From Mycolicibacterium sp. ND9-15 (GTDB taxonomy: Bacteria > Actinomycetota > Actinomycetes > Mycobacteriales > Mycobacteriaceae), in assembly GCF_035918395.1 (NCBI RefSeq), contig NZ_CP142362.1:3137501-3201500 (forward strand): 64,000 nucleotides of DNA. The letters are read 5' to 3'. The notes below the pieces were generated by a model. It was not told the DNA's origin, ran no database searches, and worked only from the letters and a program-made list of their open reading frames with translations. The position numbers and the translations under genes were made by a program. Positions within the stretch are counted from its first letter, which is position 1. Every line of letters begins with the position of its first letter. Below, one piece after another: positions 20,669 to 30,906 of the stretch.

Positions 20669-21079
20669 GTGCCGACCGGCCGGGTGAAGTGGTACGACGC
20701 CGAAAAAGGCTTCGGGTTTTTGTCGCAGGAGGACGGCGAGGACGTCTACGTCCGATCCTCGGCGCTGCCCGCCGGTGTCGAGACCCTCAAGGCAGGGCAG
20801 CGCGTCGAGTTCGGTGTGGCCGCGGGCCGGCGCGGGCCGCAGGCGTTGACGCTCACACTCATCGATCCGCCGCCGAGCCTGTCGCGGACGCGCCGCGAGG
20901 CGGCCGCCGCCGAGCGCAAGCATTCACCCGACGAGCTGCACGGCATGATCGAGGACATGATCACGCTGCTGGAGAGCGCGGTACAGCCCGAGCTGCGCAA
21001 GGGCCGCTATCCGGACCGCAAGGTCGCCCGCCGGGTGTCCGAAGTGGTGCGCGCGGTCGGCCGCGAGCTCGAGTCCTGA
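20669..21079 (+). CDS. cspB: Cold-shock domain protein with C-terminal extension (CspB-like)
   Basis: A 136-residue protein. An N-terminal cold-shock domain (about residues 1-66) carries [18 protein letters not shown] and [11 protein letters not shown], the RNA-binding RNP1 and RNP2 regions. A helical C-terminal tail of about 70 residues is absent from ordinary 67-residue Csp proteins but present in Rv0871. I place the start at GTG 20669 by comparison with that family; GTG 20642 is an in-frame alternative adding nine residues. It is expected to bind single-stranded RNA. The gene is divergent from the YccF gene. Confidence 0.88.
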   Translation: MPTGRVKWYDAEKGFGFLSQEDGEDVYVRSSALPAGVETLKAGQRVEFGVAAGRRGPQALTLTLIDPPPSLSRTRREAAAAERKHSPDELHGMIEDMITLLESAVQPELRKGRYPDRKVARRVSEVVRAVGRELES

Positions 21080-21128
21080 GGTTGTTTCAACGCGCATAAC
21101 TTCAGATTCGGCGGGGCATGCTGGCGTT

Positions 21129-22142
21129 ATGGCATACGTCGCCGACGAATCCGAATCAAGTGGCGAGTTCAACCGCGACACCGAATACATCACGACGCGC
21201 ATCACGGCCGACGGCCGCGACGGATACCCCGTCGAACCCGGCAGGTACCGGCTCGTCGTCGCGCGGGCCTGCCCATGGGCCAACCGTACGATCATCGTCC
21301 GCAGGCTCCTTGGGCTGGAAGACGTCCTCTCCATAGGCTTTTGCGGTCCCACGCATGACGAGGACAGCTGGACGTTCGACCTCGACCCCGACGGTCTAGA
21401 CCCGGTACTGGGCATCCCCCGACTCAAGGACGCCTACCTGAAGCGCTTCGGTGGCTACGACAAGGGCATCACGGTTCCCGCGGTCGTCGACGTGCCGACC
21501 GGTGAGGTCGTCACCAACGACTTCCCGCAGATCACGTTGGACTTCTCCACCGAATGGGCCGACTATCACCGCGATGGCGCCCCGGACCTCTACCCCGAAG
21601 ACCGACGCGACGAGATCGACGAAGTGGCGCAGCGCATCTACACCGAGGTCAACAACGGTGTCTACCGGTGCGGCTTCGCAGGCTCACAGCGCGCCTACGA
21701 TAAGTCCTACGACCGCCTGTTCACCGCGCTGGACTGGCTCGAAGACCGCCTCGAAAACCAGCGATATCTGGTGGGCGACACCATCACCGAGGCCGACGTG
21801 CGGCTGTTCACCACGTTGGCGCGCTTCGATCCCGTCTACCACGGGCACTTCAAGTGCAACCGCCACAAGCTCGCCGAGCTTCCGGTGCTGTGGTCCTATG
21901 CCCGCGATCTGTTCCAGACCCCGGGCTTCGGCGACACCATCGACTTCGTCCAGATCAAGCAGCACTACTACATCGTGCATGCGGACATCAATCCGACGCG
22001 GGTCGTGCCGAAAGGGCCGGAACTGTCCAACTGGCTCACACCGCACGGCCGAGAGTCGTTGGGCGGCAGTCCGTTCGGCGACGGTACACCGCCGGGACCG
22101 ACCCGCGAGGGGGAACGGGTCCCGCAGGCGCATTCGGCCTAG
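21129..22142 (+). CDS. Glutathione S-transferase family protein (xi-class/ECM4-type, YqjG-like)
   Basis: A 337-residue protein with a thioredoxin-like N-domain carrying the catalytic-type motif RACPWANRT (Cys48), then a helical C-domain with EADVRLFTTLARFDPVYHGHFKCN. Xi-class enzymes reduce S-glutathionyl hydroquinones. Mycobacteria use mycothiol instead of glutathione, so the natural thiol partner here is uncertain. It occupies the place where M. tuberculosis carries a PE_PGRS gene and fadE10, so it is a lineage-specific replacement. The start ATG is at 21129. Confidence 0.85.
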   Translation: MAYVADESESSGEFNRDTEYITTRITADGRDGYPVEPGRYRLVVARACPWANRTIIVRRLLGLEDVLSIGFCGPTHDEDSWTFDLDPDGLDPVLGIPRLKDAYLKRFGGYDKGITVPAVVDVPTGEVVTNDFPQITLDFSTEWADYHRDGAPDLYPEDRRDEIDEVAQRIYTEVNNGVYRCGFAGSQRAYDKSYDRLFTALDWLEDRLENQRYLVGDTITEADVRLFTTLARFDPVYHGHFKCNRHKLAELPVLWSYARDLFQTPGFGDTIDFVQIKQHYYIVHADINPTRVVPKGPELSNWLTPHGRESLGGSPFGDGTPPGPTREGERVPQAHSA

Positions 22143-22149
22143 GTCTGGT

Positions 22150-22629
22150 CTAGGCCCACACCGTCCGCACCGACCACTCGGCGTGCGGGGCGGGCACCTC
22201 CTCGCCGTCGAGGCGGATCAGCGTGGGCAGCAGGACCGCGAACCCGGTGAGCTTGCCGCGCTGCGCGTCGACGGTGGGGATCGTCACCGCCAGCCGTGTG
22301 TTGGGCCGGAACTCCTCGATGACGTCGGAATCCTCGTACTGGCGCAACAGCACCCACGGCGCCCTGGCGATCGCCGGCGGCACCGACAACTGCACCGCAC
22401 CGCGCTCTGTCACTCCCAGCTCGCCCTGATCTTCGAAGACCACACAATCGGTGGGGTTGAGCACCTCGCAGTAGCGGTAGGGTCCGACACGGACCAGCTG
22501 GCCGTGCGAATATGCGCTGATTTCAGGGTATTTCGGTGACTCGTCGTCGCTGAGCCGCCAGATGAGCACACCCGTACCCACCGACGCCAGGACCACCACC
22601 ACCGCGAGCGCGGCGAGTACGCGTTTCAC
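22150..22629 (-). CDS. DUF2771-like exported or membrane-anchored protein
   Basis: A 159-residue protein with one N-terminal hydrophobic helix (VLAALAVVVVLASVGTGVLI) followed by an extracytoplasmic domain containing a likely disulfide pair (YRYCEV and PTDCVV). It matches the Rv0875c position and type; the function is unknown. The start is GTG at 22629. It overlaps the upstream transporter stop by 4 bp, so the two are translationally coupled. Its 3' end lies 7 bp from the convergent glutathione-transferase-like gene. Confidence 0.75.
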   Translation of the reverse strand: MKRVLAALAVVVVLASVGTGVLIWRLSDDESPKYPEISAYSHGQLVRVGPYRYCEVLNPTDCVVFEDQGELGVTERGAVQLSVPPAIARAPWVLLRQYEDSDVIEEFRPNTRLAVTIPTVDAQRGKLTGFAVLLPTLIRLDGEEVPAPHAEWSVRTVWA

Positions 22630-24311
22630 TCGTGCGCCACCGCCGCGGTGTCCGGGCGCCCGCCCTCCTGCTCGGCCAGCACGGGCCGGTTTCCGCCCAG
22701 GCCGGGAATCAGCGAATCGCCGCGGTAGCTGACCACGGTCTGCGCCAGCCCGAGGATCAGCACCGAGGTGATGGCCGTGAAGCCCACCCACAGCTCGGTG
22801 TAGACGAGCACGCCGACGGCGCCGCCCGCGACCCAGGCCAACTGCAGCACCGATTCCGAGCGCCCGAACGCCGAGGCACGCGACTCCTCGGGCAGGTCGT
22901 CCTGCAGCGACGCGTCCAGCGACGCCTTGCCGATCGCGCTGGCCCCCGAGGTGAGCAGGGTGGCGACCGCCGCCACCAGAAGGTCACCGGTCAGGGCGGC
23001 GGCCAGCGCGGCGAGGGTGACGACGACCGTGCAGCGCACCACCACCTGCGCGGGATGGCCCAGCTTGAGGCGCGCGCTGGTGAAGTTGCCCGCGAAGTTG
23101 CCGATGGCCGCGGCCGCGCCGATCAGCCCGAGTATGCGCAGCTGCTCCCAGCCACTGGCGTCGTGGGACTTGGCGACGAAGGCCGGATAGAGGAACAGGA
23201 AGCCGACCATCACCTTGATGGTGCAGTTACCCCACAGCGCGGCGATCGTGTTGCGGCCCAGAGGCTGTCGCGCCGATTTCGTCGGCGGCAGGTGTTCGGG
23301 GCGGCGCCGCGGTTCGTCCGGGCGGCCGTGGTAGCTCAGCGTCGCGGGCACCTCACCCTCGGTGACCTCGACCCACTTCGGGATCCGCATCGCCAGCGCC
23401 GCACCCGCCACCGAGACCGCGACGATGACGTAGAGCGCCCCGGGCATGTAGAACAAATTGAAGAAGTACTCCGCGCCCGCGGCGACCGCCCCGCCGACCA
23501 GGGTGCCGCCGAGCAGACCAAACGTCGTCAACCGCGAGTTCACCCGCACCAGGTCGATGGTCGGCGGCAGCACGCGCGGTGTCACCGCGCTGCGCAACAC
23601 GCTGAATGACTTGGACAGCACCATCATTCCCAGCGCGCAGGGGTAGAGCACCCACGACGGGAAGCTGCCGGTGGCGCCGTCGTAGTTGGCGATCAGCACC
23701 ACCGCCAGCCCGGTGCGCAGCGCGAACGACGCGGCCAGCGCGGCGCGGCGGCCGTGCTGCAACCGGTCCAGGGCCGGCCCGATCAGGGGGGCGATGACGG
23801 CGAACGGCGCAATGGTGATCAACAGGTACAGCGCGACCTTGCCCTTGCTCTCCCCGGTGGCCGCGGCGAAGAACAGGGTGTTGGCCAGTGCGACGGCCAT
23901 CGCGGCGTCGACGGCGAAGTTCGCGACCACCGGCCATGTGAGCGCGGTGAGCCCGGACTTGTCGGCGCCGTCGGCGGTGGCGGCCCGATGCACCAGGCCG
24001 TACATCTTGGAGCCCATCTCGCGGCTGCGTTGTGCGGCCGCCCTTGTGACGGTGACTTTTTCGCCCGCCGCGCTGCCGATGCCGTGCGGCGGAGGCTGGT
24101 AACCGAACTCGCGGGCCGGCTCATCGAGCGGCGGGAGCCAGCGGTTGGCGCTGGGCGTGGGCCCACTGCGTCGAGGACGGCGGTAGCTGGGGTCGCTCGG
24201 GTAATTGGCCATGCCAGGATGCTCGTCGGCGCGCGGGTCGTCGGCGGGCGGACGCGGAGGGTAGTAGCGCCGGCCCGGCGAGTCGCGGGGGTCACGACGC
24301 GGTCCTGTCAC
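22626..24311 (-). CDS. Major facilitator superfamily transporter
   Basis: A 561-residue protein. A charged, proline-rich cytoplasmic N-terminal region (about 115 residues) precedes around 12 hydrophobic helices, with a basic loop (PRRRPEHLPPTKSARQPLG) in the middle. The substrate is unknown. It matches Rv0876c in order and in the long N-terminal tail. I start at GTG 24311, which gives TGPRRDPRDSPG as the N-terminus. The gene is coupled to the DUF2771-like gene downstream and divergent from the Rv0877-like gene. Confidence 0.82.
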   Translation of the reverse strand: MTGPRRDPRDSPGRRYYPPRPPADDPRADEHPGMANYPSDPSYRRPRRSGPTPSANRWLPPLDEPAREFGYQPPPHGIGSAAGEKVTVTRAAAQRSREMGSKMYGLVHRAATADGADKSGLTALTWPVVANFAVDAAMAVALANTLFFAAATGESKGKVALYLLITIAPFAVIAPLIGPALDRLQHGRRAALAASFALRTGLAVVLIANYDGATGSFPSWVLYPCALGMMVLSKSFSVLRSAVTPRVLPPTIDLVRVNSRLTTFGLLGGTLVGGAVAAGAEYFFNLFYMPGALYVIVAVSVAGAALAMRIPKWVEVTEGEVPATLSYHGRPDEPRRRPEHLPPTKSARQPLGRNTIAALWGNCTIKVMVGFLFLYPAFVAKSHDASGWEQLRILGLIGAAAAIGNFAGNFTSARLKLGHPAQVVVRCTVVVTLAALAAALTGDLLVAAVATLLTSGASAIGKASLDASLQDDLPEESRASAFGRSESVLQLAWVAGGAVGVLVYTELWVGFTAITSVLILGLAQTVVSYRGDSLIPGLGGNRPVLAEQEGGRPDTAAVAHE

Positions 24312-24399
24312 GATGTCGATTCTCCACCATCCAAGCGGTAGCGGGCGTGCAGCCAACCGGTGTGGCTACCGGTCGGCCGGTCAGGCACTATTGAGGACG

Positions 24400-25161
24400 A
24401 TGGACAGCGTGACCGAATCCGCCGAGCGCCCGGACCTGGAGGCCGTACTCCTGGGCGCCGTCGATGACGCGCGCGCGGCGATCGTCGAGTTCAGCGGCGA
24501 GGACACCGTCGGGGAGTACCTCGGCGCGAGCTTCGAGGACCCCACCGCGGCCACGCACCGGTTCCTCGCCGACATGCCGGGCTACCGCGGCTGGCAGTGG
24601 GCTGTCGTCGTCGCGGCGTGGCCGGGCGCCGACCACGCCACCATCAGCGAGGTCGTGCTGGTGCCGGGACCGACGGCGTTGCTGGCGCCGAAGTGGGTGC
24701 CGTGGCAGGACCGCGTCCGCCCCGGCGATCTGGGCCCGGGAGATCTGCTCGCCCCGCGCGCCGACGACCCCCGCCTCGTGCCCGGCTATATGGCTAGCGG
24801 CGACCCACAGATCGACGAGGTCGCCGCCGAAGTGGGCCTGGGGCGGCGCCAGGTGCTCAGCCCGTGGGGCCGCATGGACGCCGCGCAACGCTGGCACGAC
24901 GGCGAGCATGGCCCCGACTCGGCGATGGCGCGCTCGACGCGGCGCGTCTGCCGGGACTGTGGTTTCTACGTGCCGCTCGCCGGATCGCTGGGCACGACGT
25001 TCGGTGTGTGCGCGAACGAGTTCTCCGCGGACGGTCACGTTGTCGACTCCGAATACGGTTGCGGCGCACACTCGGACACGCCGCAGGCCGCGGGCGGCGG
25101 CTCTCCGCTTCATGACCCGTACGACGACGGCGTGCTGGATCTGACCGAGCCGTCCGACTAG
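24400..25161 (+). CDS. DUF3027-domain protein (Rv0877-like)
   Basis: A 253-residue soluble protein of the actinobacterial DUF3027 family. Motifs seen are YRGWQWAVVVAAWPGADHAT, APKWVPWQDRVRPGDLGPGD, and a Cys pattern RVCRDCGFYVPL with FGVCANE and YGCGAH that looks like a four-Cys zinc site. The function is unknown. The start ATG at 24400 has GAGG a few bases upstream. It is convergent with an SRPBCC gene, and the two stops share CTAG. Confidence 0.8.
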   Translation: MDSVTESAERPDLEAVLLGAVDDARAAIVEFSGEDTVGEYLGASFEDPTAATHRFLADMPGYRGWQWAVVVAAWPGADHATISEVVLVPGPTALLAPKWVPWQDRVRPGDLGPGDLLAPRADDPRLVPGYMASGDPQIDEVAAEVGLGRRQVLSPWGRMDAAQRWHDGEHGPDSAMARSTRRVCRDCGFYVPLAGSLGTTFGVCANEFSADGHVVDSEYGCGAHSDTPQAAGGGSPLHDPYDDGVLDLTEPSD

Positions 25162-25610
25162 CTTTCGGCCGCGGCCTTGATCCGCGCGAGCGACTCGTTC
25201 ATGCCCTCGACGAGCTCACGCTCGAAGTTCGGCACCCCACCCATGAACGCGTTGACCAACATATTGGAGACCGGCTTCACGCCGTTCTCCGCGTGCCGGG
25301 TCTCCACCAGCCGGGTGCCGGACTCGGTGGGCTCGAGCTCGTAGCTCCACACCGTGCCGTTGTCGTTCACCCGGAACGCCAGCTTCTTCTGCGGAATCAG
25401 TTCGGTGATCTGGCTCCTGGTGGGCCAGAACAGGTAGCCCCGCCGATTGAGGTTGAACGTCTTCGCCCCGGGACGAAGCGGGCCGAACGTCTTCATCAGC
25501 CGGCACTGCGGACTCCATCGCGGCATGTTCTTGAGGTCCGAGATCAGCTCCCACACCTTCGCCACCGGGGCGTTGATCGTGGTTTCGGCCTGCAACAGCG
25601 GCGCTCCCAT
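25158..25610 (-). CDS. SRPBCC family protein
   Basis: A 150-residue START-like protein opening APLLQAETTINAPVAKVWEL and continuing MPRWSPQCRLMKTFGPLRPG, a pattern of the polyketide-cyclase/dehydrase SRPBCC family. Ligand and role are unknown. It replaces the PPE gene found here in M. tuberculosis. It may be co-transcribed with the small DUF2530 gene 29 bp upstream on the same strand. Confidence 0.8.
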   Translation of the reverse strand: MGAPLLQAETTINAPVAKVWELISDLKNMPRWSPQCRLMKTFGPLRPGAKTFNLNRRGYLFWPTRSQITELIPQKKLAFRVNDNGTVWSYELEPTESGTRLVETRHAENGVKPVSNMLVNAFMGGVPNFERELVEGMNESLARIKAAAES

Positions 25611-25639
25611 CGCGCCCTCCTATCTTGTGGTGCTCGTAC

Positions 25640-25879
25640 TCAGGTCAGTCCGCTCTGCGCCCCGCGCGAGCCTTGGCGCACGGCGCGACGCTGCCACAAC
25701 CAGATCGCCGTGCCAAGGGCGCCGACGCCGAGCCCGGCCACCGTGTACGGCCGCCACTCGTGTAGACCGGTCACCGTGAACGCCAGGATTGCAGCGACGA
25801 CCCACCCGGCCGCGATCGCGACGACGACCGGCCACGGCTTGAGCAGGATGTCGGGCAGCGGGGGCGGATGCGGGGTCAT
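25640..25879 (-). CDS. DUF2530 small membrane protein
   Basis: A 79-residue protein with two hydrophobic helices (VVVAIAAGWVVAAILAF and YTVAGLGVGALGTAIWLW) around a short loop, matching Rv0879c in position and size. The opening PPPLPDILLKPWPV is characteristic. The function is unknown. It is divergent from the rRNA methyltransferase gene, with only 30 bp between start codons. Confidence 0.75.
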   Translation of the reverse strand: MTPHPPPLPDILLKPWPVVVAIAAGWVVAAILAFTVTGLHEWRPYTVAGLGVGALGTAIWLWQRRAVRQGSRGAQSGLT

Positions 25880-25909
25880 CGCTATGAAAGGTAGCCCACT
25901 GCATCGCCC

Positions 25910-26728
25910 ATGAGTGAGAACGTCATCGACGTCGCCGATCCGTCCGACCCACGGCTGGCCGACTTCCGCGACCTGAACAGCGTCGATCGCAGGCCCGACC
26001 TGCCCACCGGCAAGGGCCTGGTGATCGCCGAGGGCGTGCTGGTGGTGCAGCGCATGCTCGCGTCGCGGTTCGTCCCCCGCGCGGTGATGGGCACCGACCG
26101 CCGCCTACAGGAGCTCGCGGCCGACCTGGCGGGCGTCTCGGCCCCGTACTACCGCGTGCAATCCGACGTGATGGCCGAGGTGGTGGGTTTTCACCTCAAC
26201 CGCGGTGTGCTGGCGTCGGCGTCGCGCCCGCGTGAGTTGGCGATCGGCGAGGTACTCGACGGCGCCCGCACCGTCGCCGTCCTCGAAGGCGTCAACGACC
26301 ACGAGAACCTCGGCTCGATCTTCCGCAACGCGGCCGGCCTCGGTGTCGACGCGGTCGTGTTCGGCACCGGCTGCGCCGATCCGCTGTATCGACGCGCCGT
26401 GCGGGTGTCGATGGGCCATGCGCTGCTCGTGCCGTACGCGTGGGCGCAGACTTGGCCGGCTGATCTGGAGCAGTTGCGCAACAATGGTTTTCGTCTGCTG
26501 GCGATGACGCCTGCGGCGACGGCGCGCACCCTCGCCGACGCCATGTCCAGTATCGGCGACGACAAGGTGGCGATGCTGGTCGGCGCCGAGGGGCCGGGGC
26601 TGACCGAGCGGACGATGCGGGCGGCGGACCTGCGGGTGCGGATCCCGATGTCGCGCGGCACCGATTCGCTCAACGTCGCGACCGCTGCCGCCTTGGCGTT
26701 CTACGAGCGGGTTAGATTGGCGAAATGA
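25910..26728 (+). CDS. SpoU/TrmH-family RNA 2'-O-methyltransferase
   Basis: A 272-residue SPOUT enzyme. The substrate-binding N-domain is followed by the knotted catalytic domain with motif 1 NDHENLGSIFRNAAGLGVDA, motif 2 VAMLVGAEGPGL and motif 3 IPMSRGTDSLNVATAAA. It matches Rv0881, which from memory has been described as an rRNA 2'-O-methyltransferase. The start is ATG at 25910. The 3' end overlaps the small membrane gene by ATGA. Confidence 0.88.
   Translation: MSENVIDVADPSDPRLADFRDLNSVDRRPDLPTGKGLVIAEGVLVVQRMLASRFVPRAVMGTDRRLQELAADLAGVSAPYYRVQSDVMAEVVGFHLNRGVLASASRPRELAIGEVLDGARTVAVLEGVNDHENLGSIFRNAAGLGVDAVVFGTGCADPLYRRAVRVSMGHALLVPYAWAQTWPADLEQLRNNGFRLLAMTPAATARTLADAMSSIGDDKVAMLVGAEGPGLTERTMRAADLRVRIPMSRGTDSLNVATAAALAFYERVRLAK
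26713..26718 (+). promoter_or_regulatory. -10 box TAGATT for a leaderless internal transcript
   Basis: TAGATT lies exactly at -12 to -7 relative to the ATG at 26725, inside the 3' end of the methyltransferase gene. The downstream gene can therefore be expressed both by coupling and from its own leaderless promoter. Confidence 0.5.
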
Positions 26729-26994
26729 CCGACGACTCGACGCCGTGGGCGATGGGGTTGACGGTGGCTGGCTTCGTCGCCGCGGTCATCGCGGCCGCGA
26801 TCGTGGTGCTCAGTCTCGGGCTGACGCGGTTGCACCCGCTGCTGGCGATCGGGCTGAACCTGGTCGCCGTCGGGGGCCTGGCGCCGACGGTCTGGGGCTG
26901 GCGCAACCGGCCGGTGTGGCGGTGGTTCGTACTGGGTTCCGGCGTCGGGGTGGCCGCCGCGTGGCTGGTCGTGCTCGCCGTCGCGCTCCGCTGA
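26725..26994 (+). CDS. DUF2537-type small membrane protein (Rv0882-like)
   Basis: An 89-residue protein with three hydrophobic segments (VAGFVAAVIAAAIVVLSLGL, LLAIGLNLVAVGGLAPTVWG and a C-terminal helix after WRWFVLG). The position matches Rv0882. The function is unknown. The start overlaps the methyltransferase stop by 4 bp. It is convergent with sepH. Confidence 0.75.
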   Translation: MTDDSTPWAMGLTVAGFVAAVIAAAIVVLSLGLTRLHPLLAIGLNLVAVGGLAPTVWGWRNRPVWRWFVLGSGVGVAAAWLVVLAVALR

Positions 26995-27011
26995 CCCTCG
27001 CGTTGGGAAAC

Positions 27012-27827
27012 TCAGCGCTGGCCGCTGGAGCGCACCCCCAGCAGGACGTCCTCCCACGCCGGCACCGCCGGATGGGGCTTGCCCTTGCGGGCTTTCGGCT
27101 GCGGCGTTGCGACCGGTTCAGGCGCCGCCTCGGTCGTCGGTTCGGGCACGCTCACCTGCACCGGCGGCTCGATCGGCAGCATCGGCTCCTCGACTTCGAG
27201 TCTGGGTTGGGGCAGCGCTGCCACCGGACGCAGCGGACGCGTGAAATTCGGATCGATCAACTCGGATGCCGCGTCGTCGAACGCCGTCACCGTTCCGCCG
27301 TGGGCGCCGGGCGTGAACCGGAAATGCGCGACGTTGTCGGACAACCCGGCCTGCCACGCCAGCTGCACCGTCCAGCGCCCGTCCTCGTTGCGCCACGCGT
27401 CCCAAGTCGGGGCGTCCGGGTCAAGGCCGCGGGCGATCAGCGCCGTCGTGACCGTCTCCAGCAGGGTCAGCACCGAGGGACCGTCGGGGAGCACCGGATG
27501 CGCGGCGGTTGCCAGCTCGGCGGCCCGGGAGCGCTCGAGCAGCACCGGATGGGCGAACCGCTCGACTCGGGCCACGTCGACTCCCGACGCGTGGGCGACC
27601 TGCTCGACGGACGCACCAGCCCTGATCCGGGACTGAATCTCCTTGGGGCGCAGCATGATTTGTACCTCGACATCGTCTCGCGGCTGGCTCGAGCCCACGT
27701 GGTCACCACGGACGGCGGCACGCAACCGGTCGTCGGGCCGCAGGATGAACTTCTCGCCGGAGCCGTCGGCCTCGCAGATGATTCGTTTGCCGTCAACGTC
27801 GAGTCCGACGACTTTGAGTTCCCGCAT
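27012..27827 (-). CDS. sepH: Septation protein SepH
   Basis: A 271-residue protein. The N-terminal DUF3071 domain contains MRELKVVGLDVDGKRIICE and a helix-turn-helix-like part (IQSRIRAGASVEQVAHASGV). A Pro/Ala-rich linker follows, and the C-terminus ends PAWEDVLLGVRSSGQR, a conserved basic tail. SepH binds FtsZ and promotes filament assembly in actinobacteria. A strong GGAGG lies upstream of the ATG at 27827. It matches Rv0883c and is the next gene downstream of serC on the same strand. Confidence 0.85.
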   Translation of the reverse strand: MRELKVVGLDVDGKRIICEADGSGEKFILRPDDRLRAAVRGDHVGSSQPRDDVEVQIMLRPKEIQSRIRAGASVEQVAHASGVDVARVERFAHPVLLERSRAAELATAAHPVLPDGPSVLTLLETVTTALIARGLDPDAPTWDAWRNEDGRWTVQLAWQAGLSDNVAHFRFTPGAHGGTVTAFDDAASELIDPNFTRPLRPVAALPQPRLEVEEPMLPIEPPVQVSVPEPTTEAAPEPVATPQPKARKGKPHPAVPAWEDVLLGVRSSGQR

Positions 27828-27943
27828 GGCGACCTCCTCCGGGCTAGCGCCAAGCCCGATCAACCGGACACTACTGCGTTATCCGCCCGTTACCTGGTAG
27901 GACACGCGGGGACAGGAAGCCGCCGCCTCGCTGTTCGTCGCGG

Positions 27944-29175
<1,232 letters not shown>

Positions 29176-29239
29176 TCGAAACCTCCGCGTGTCCATACTG
29201 TGACCTGTCGGGGACTGCACCCGAGCCCATGGGGGCCCT

Positions 29240-29725
29240 GTGATCAGTCAGAGCAGAGCGAAGCTCGTTCCGGTCTTCGCCGCGGCGGTGGCGGTGTCCA
29301 CCTCGATGTTCGCGGTTTCGGCCCACGCCGACGGCGCCGACAACGGCGCGTTGCTGAACGAGATCAACGCCGCGCGCGCGGCCAACGGTTGCGGCCCCGT
29401 CGCGGCCAATCCGCAACTGAGCGCGGCCGCCGCCCGGCAGGCCAACGACATGCTGGCCAACAATGTGCGGAGCCACACCGGCTCGGACGGGTCTTCCGTC
29501 GGCCAGCGCATCACCGCCGCCGGCTACACGCAATACGCCAACGTCGGCGAGATCATCTTCTGGAGCACCGGGGTGGGCGCGGTCCCGGCCGCGGCGGTCA
29601 ACTGGTGGATGAACAGCCCGGGACACCGCGCGATCATCACCGACTGCGGGATGACCGAAGCCGGGGTCGCTGTAGTGCGCAATGGCGCCAGGGCCGCCGC
29701 CGTAGGAGAGTTCGGCAGGAAGTAG
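29240..29725 (+). CDS. Secreted CAP/SCP-domain protein
   Basis: A 161-residue protein with a signal peptide (hydrophobic stretch LVPVFAAAVAVSTSMFAVSA, cleavage likely after AHA) and a CAP (SCP/PR1) domain. CAP landmarks are LLNEINAARAANGC, the His in RSHTGSDG, the Glu in NVGEIIFWS and NWWMNSPGHRAIITDCGM, with a probable disulfide between the two Cys. Small secreted actinobacterial CAP proteins have no settled function. The start is GTG at 29240. It is an insertion relative to the M. tuberculosis serC-Rv0885 order. Confidence 0.85.
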   Translation: MISQSRAKLVPVFAAAVAVSTSMFAVSAHADGADNGALLNEINAARAANGCGPVAANPQLSAAAARQANDMLANNVRSHTGSDGSSVGQRITAAGYTQYANVGEIIFWSTGVGAVPAAAVNWWMNSPGHRAIITDCGMTEAGVAVVRNGARAAAVGEFGRK

Positions 29726-29743
29726 CACCGCGGAGGTCCTGCG

Positions 29744-29759
29744 TGTGACTGCGATCACA
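29744..29759. promoter_or_regulatory. Perfect CRP binding site
   Basis: TGTGACTGCGATCACA matches the mycobacterial CRP consensus TGTGA-N6-TCACA exactly. It lies 121 bp upstream of the diiron-oxygenase-like gene (ATG 29881) and 654 bp from the serC start. Confidence 0.7.
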
Positions 29760-29880
29760 TGGCTGCCGGCTGGCGACGGTGTGACACATCCCGCATCGGG
29801 GTATGTTCAGTAGGCGGTACCTGCGGTACCGTTCTTGGACATCGAAGGCGTGAATGTAAACCTCAAGGGAAGGTTTGAAG

Positions 29881-30897
29881 ATGGCCCGGACTCGAGTGGT
29901 CAGGCGTTGGCGTCGCAACATGGAGGTCGGCGACGACGCCCAGTACGTCGACACGCTCACGACGCTGTCCGAGGGTTCGGTGCGGCGCAACTTCAACCCG
30001 TATACCGACATCGACTGGAACTCCCCGGAGTTCGCCGTCACCGACAACGACGCCCGCTGGGTGCTGCCGGCCACCGACCCGCTCGGTGGACATCCCTGGT
30101 ATCAGGCACAACCGCTGCAGCGGCAGATCGAGATCGGGATGTGGCGCCAAGCCAACGTCGCCAAGGTCGGGCTGCAGTTCGAGATCATCCTCATCCGCGG
30201 CCTGACCAACTACGCGTTCTGGGTGCCCAACGGCTCACCCGAGTACCGCTACTGCCTGCACGAGTCGGTCGAAGAGTGCAACCACACCATGATGTTCCAG
30301 GAGATGATCAACCGCATCGGCGCCGACGTGCCGGGCATGCCGCGGATGTTGCGCTGGCTCTCGCCGTTCATACCGCTGGTCGCCGGTCCGCTGCCGATCC
30401 CGTTCTTCTTCGGTGTGCTCGCGGGCGAGGAGCCCATCGACCACACCCAGAAGAACGTGCTGCGCGAAGGCAAGGACCTGCATCCGATCATGGAGCGGGT
30501 GATGGCGATCCACGTGGCCGAGGAGGCCCGCCACATTTCGTTCGCCCACGAGTATCTGCGCAAGCGGGTGCCGAATCTGAGCCGTCGTCAGCGGTTCTGG
30601 TTGTCGCTGAACGTGCCGATCATCATGCGGGTGCTGTGCCAGGCGATCATCGTGCCGCCCAAGGCGTTCTGGCGGGAGTTCGACATCCCGCGGTCCGTGC
30701 GCAAGGAGTTGTTCTTCCGCGCACCGAAGTCCCGCCAGTTCCTGCGCGACATGTTCGGTGACGTCCGGATGCTGTGCGACGAGACCGGTCTGATGAACCG
30801 GCCCGCCAAGCTCATGTGGCGGCTGTGCAAGATCGACGGTAAGCCGAGCCGCTACCGCAGCGAACCGGCCCGCCAGCACGTGGTCGCTGCCGCGTAG
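29881..30897 (+). CDS. AurF-like diiron oxygenase family protein (Rv0885-like)
   Basis: A 338-residue helical protein with diiron-ligand patterns ESVEECNH, GEEPIDH and AEEARHISFAHEYL, typical of the p-aminobenzoate N-oxygenase (AurF) superfamily. The substrate is unknown. It matches Rv0885. The start ATG at 29881 has AAGGGAAGG at 29865-29873. fprB, a ferredoxin/ferredoxin reductase fusion, starts 9 bp downstream and is a natural electron donor; that pairing is inference. A perfect CRP site lies upstream. Confidence 0.85.
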   Translation: MARTRVVRRWRRNMEVGDDAQYVDTLTTLSEGSVRRNFNPYTDIDWNSPEFAVTDNDARWVLPATDPLGGHPWYQAQPLQRQIEIGMWRQANVAKVGLQFEIILIRGLTNYAFWVPNGSPEYRYCLHESVEECNHTMMFQEMINRIGADVPGMPRMLRWLSPFIPLVAGPLPIPFFFGVLAGEEPIDHTQKNVLREGKDLHPIMERVMAIHVAEEARHISFAHEYLRKRVPNLSRRQRFWLSLNVPIIMRVLCQAIIVPPKAFWREFDIPRSVRKELFFRAPKSRQFLRDMFGDVRMLCDETGLMNRPAKLMWRLCKIDGKPSRYRSEPARQHVVAAA

Positions 30898-30906
30898 GGG
30901 GCGTTC

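Noticed and set aside
27012..27827. SepH as a DNA-binding transcription factor because of its helix-turn-helix-like segment
   Set aside because: The whole protein matches the DUF3071/SepH cell-division family with the conserved C-terminal tail, so an FtsZ-binding role is more likely.
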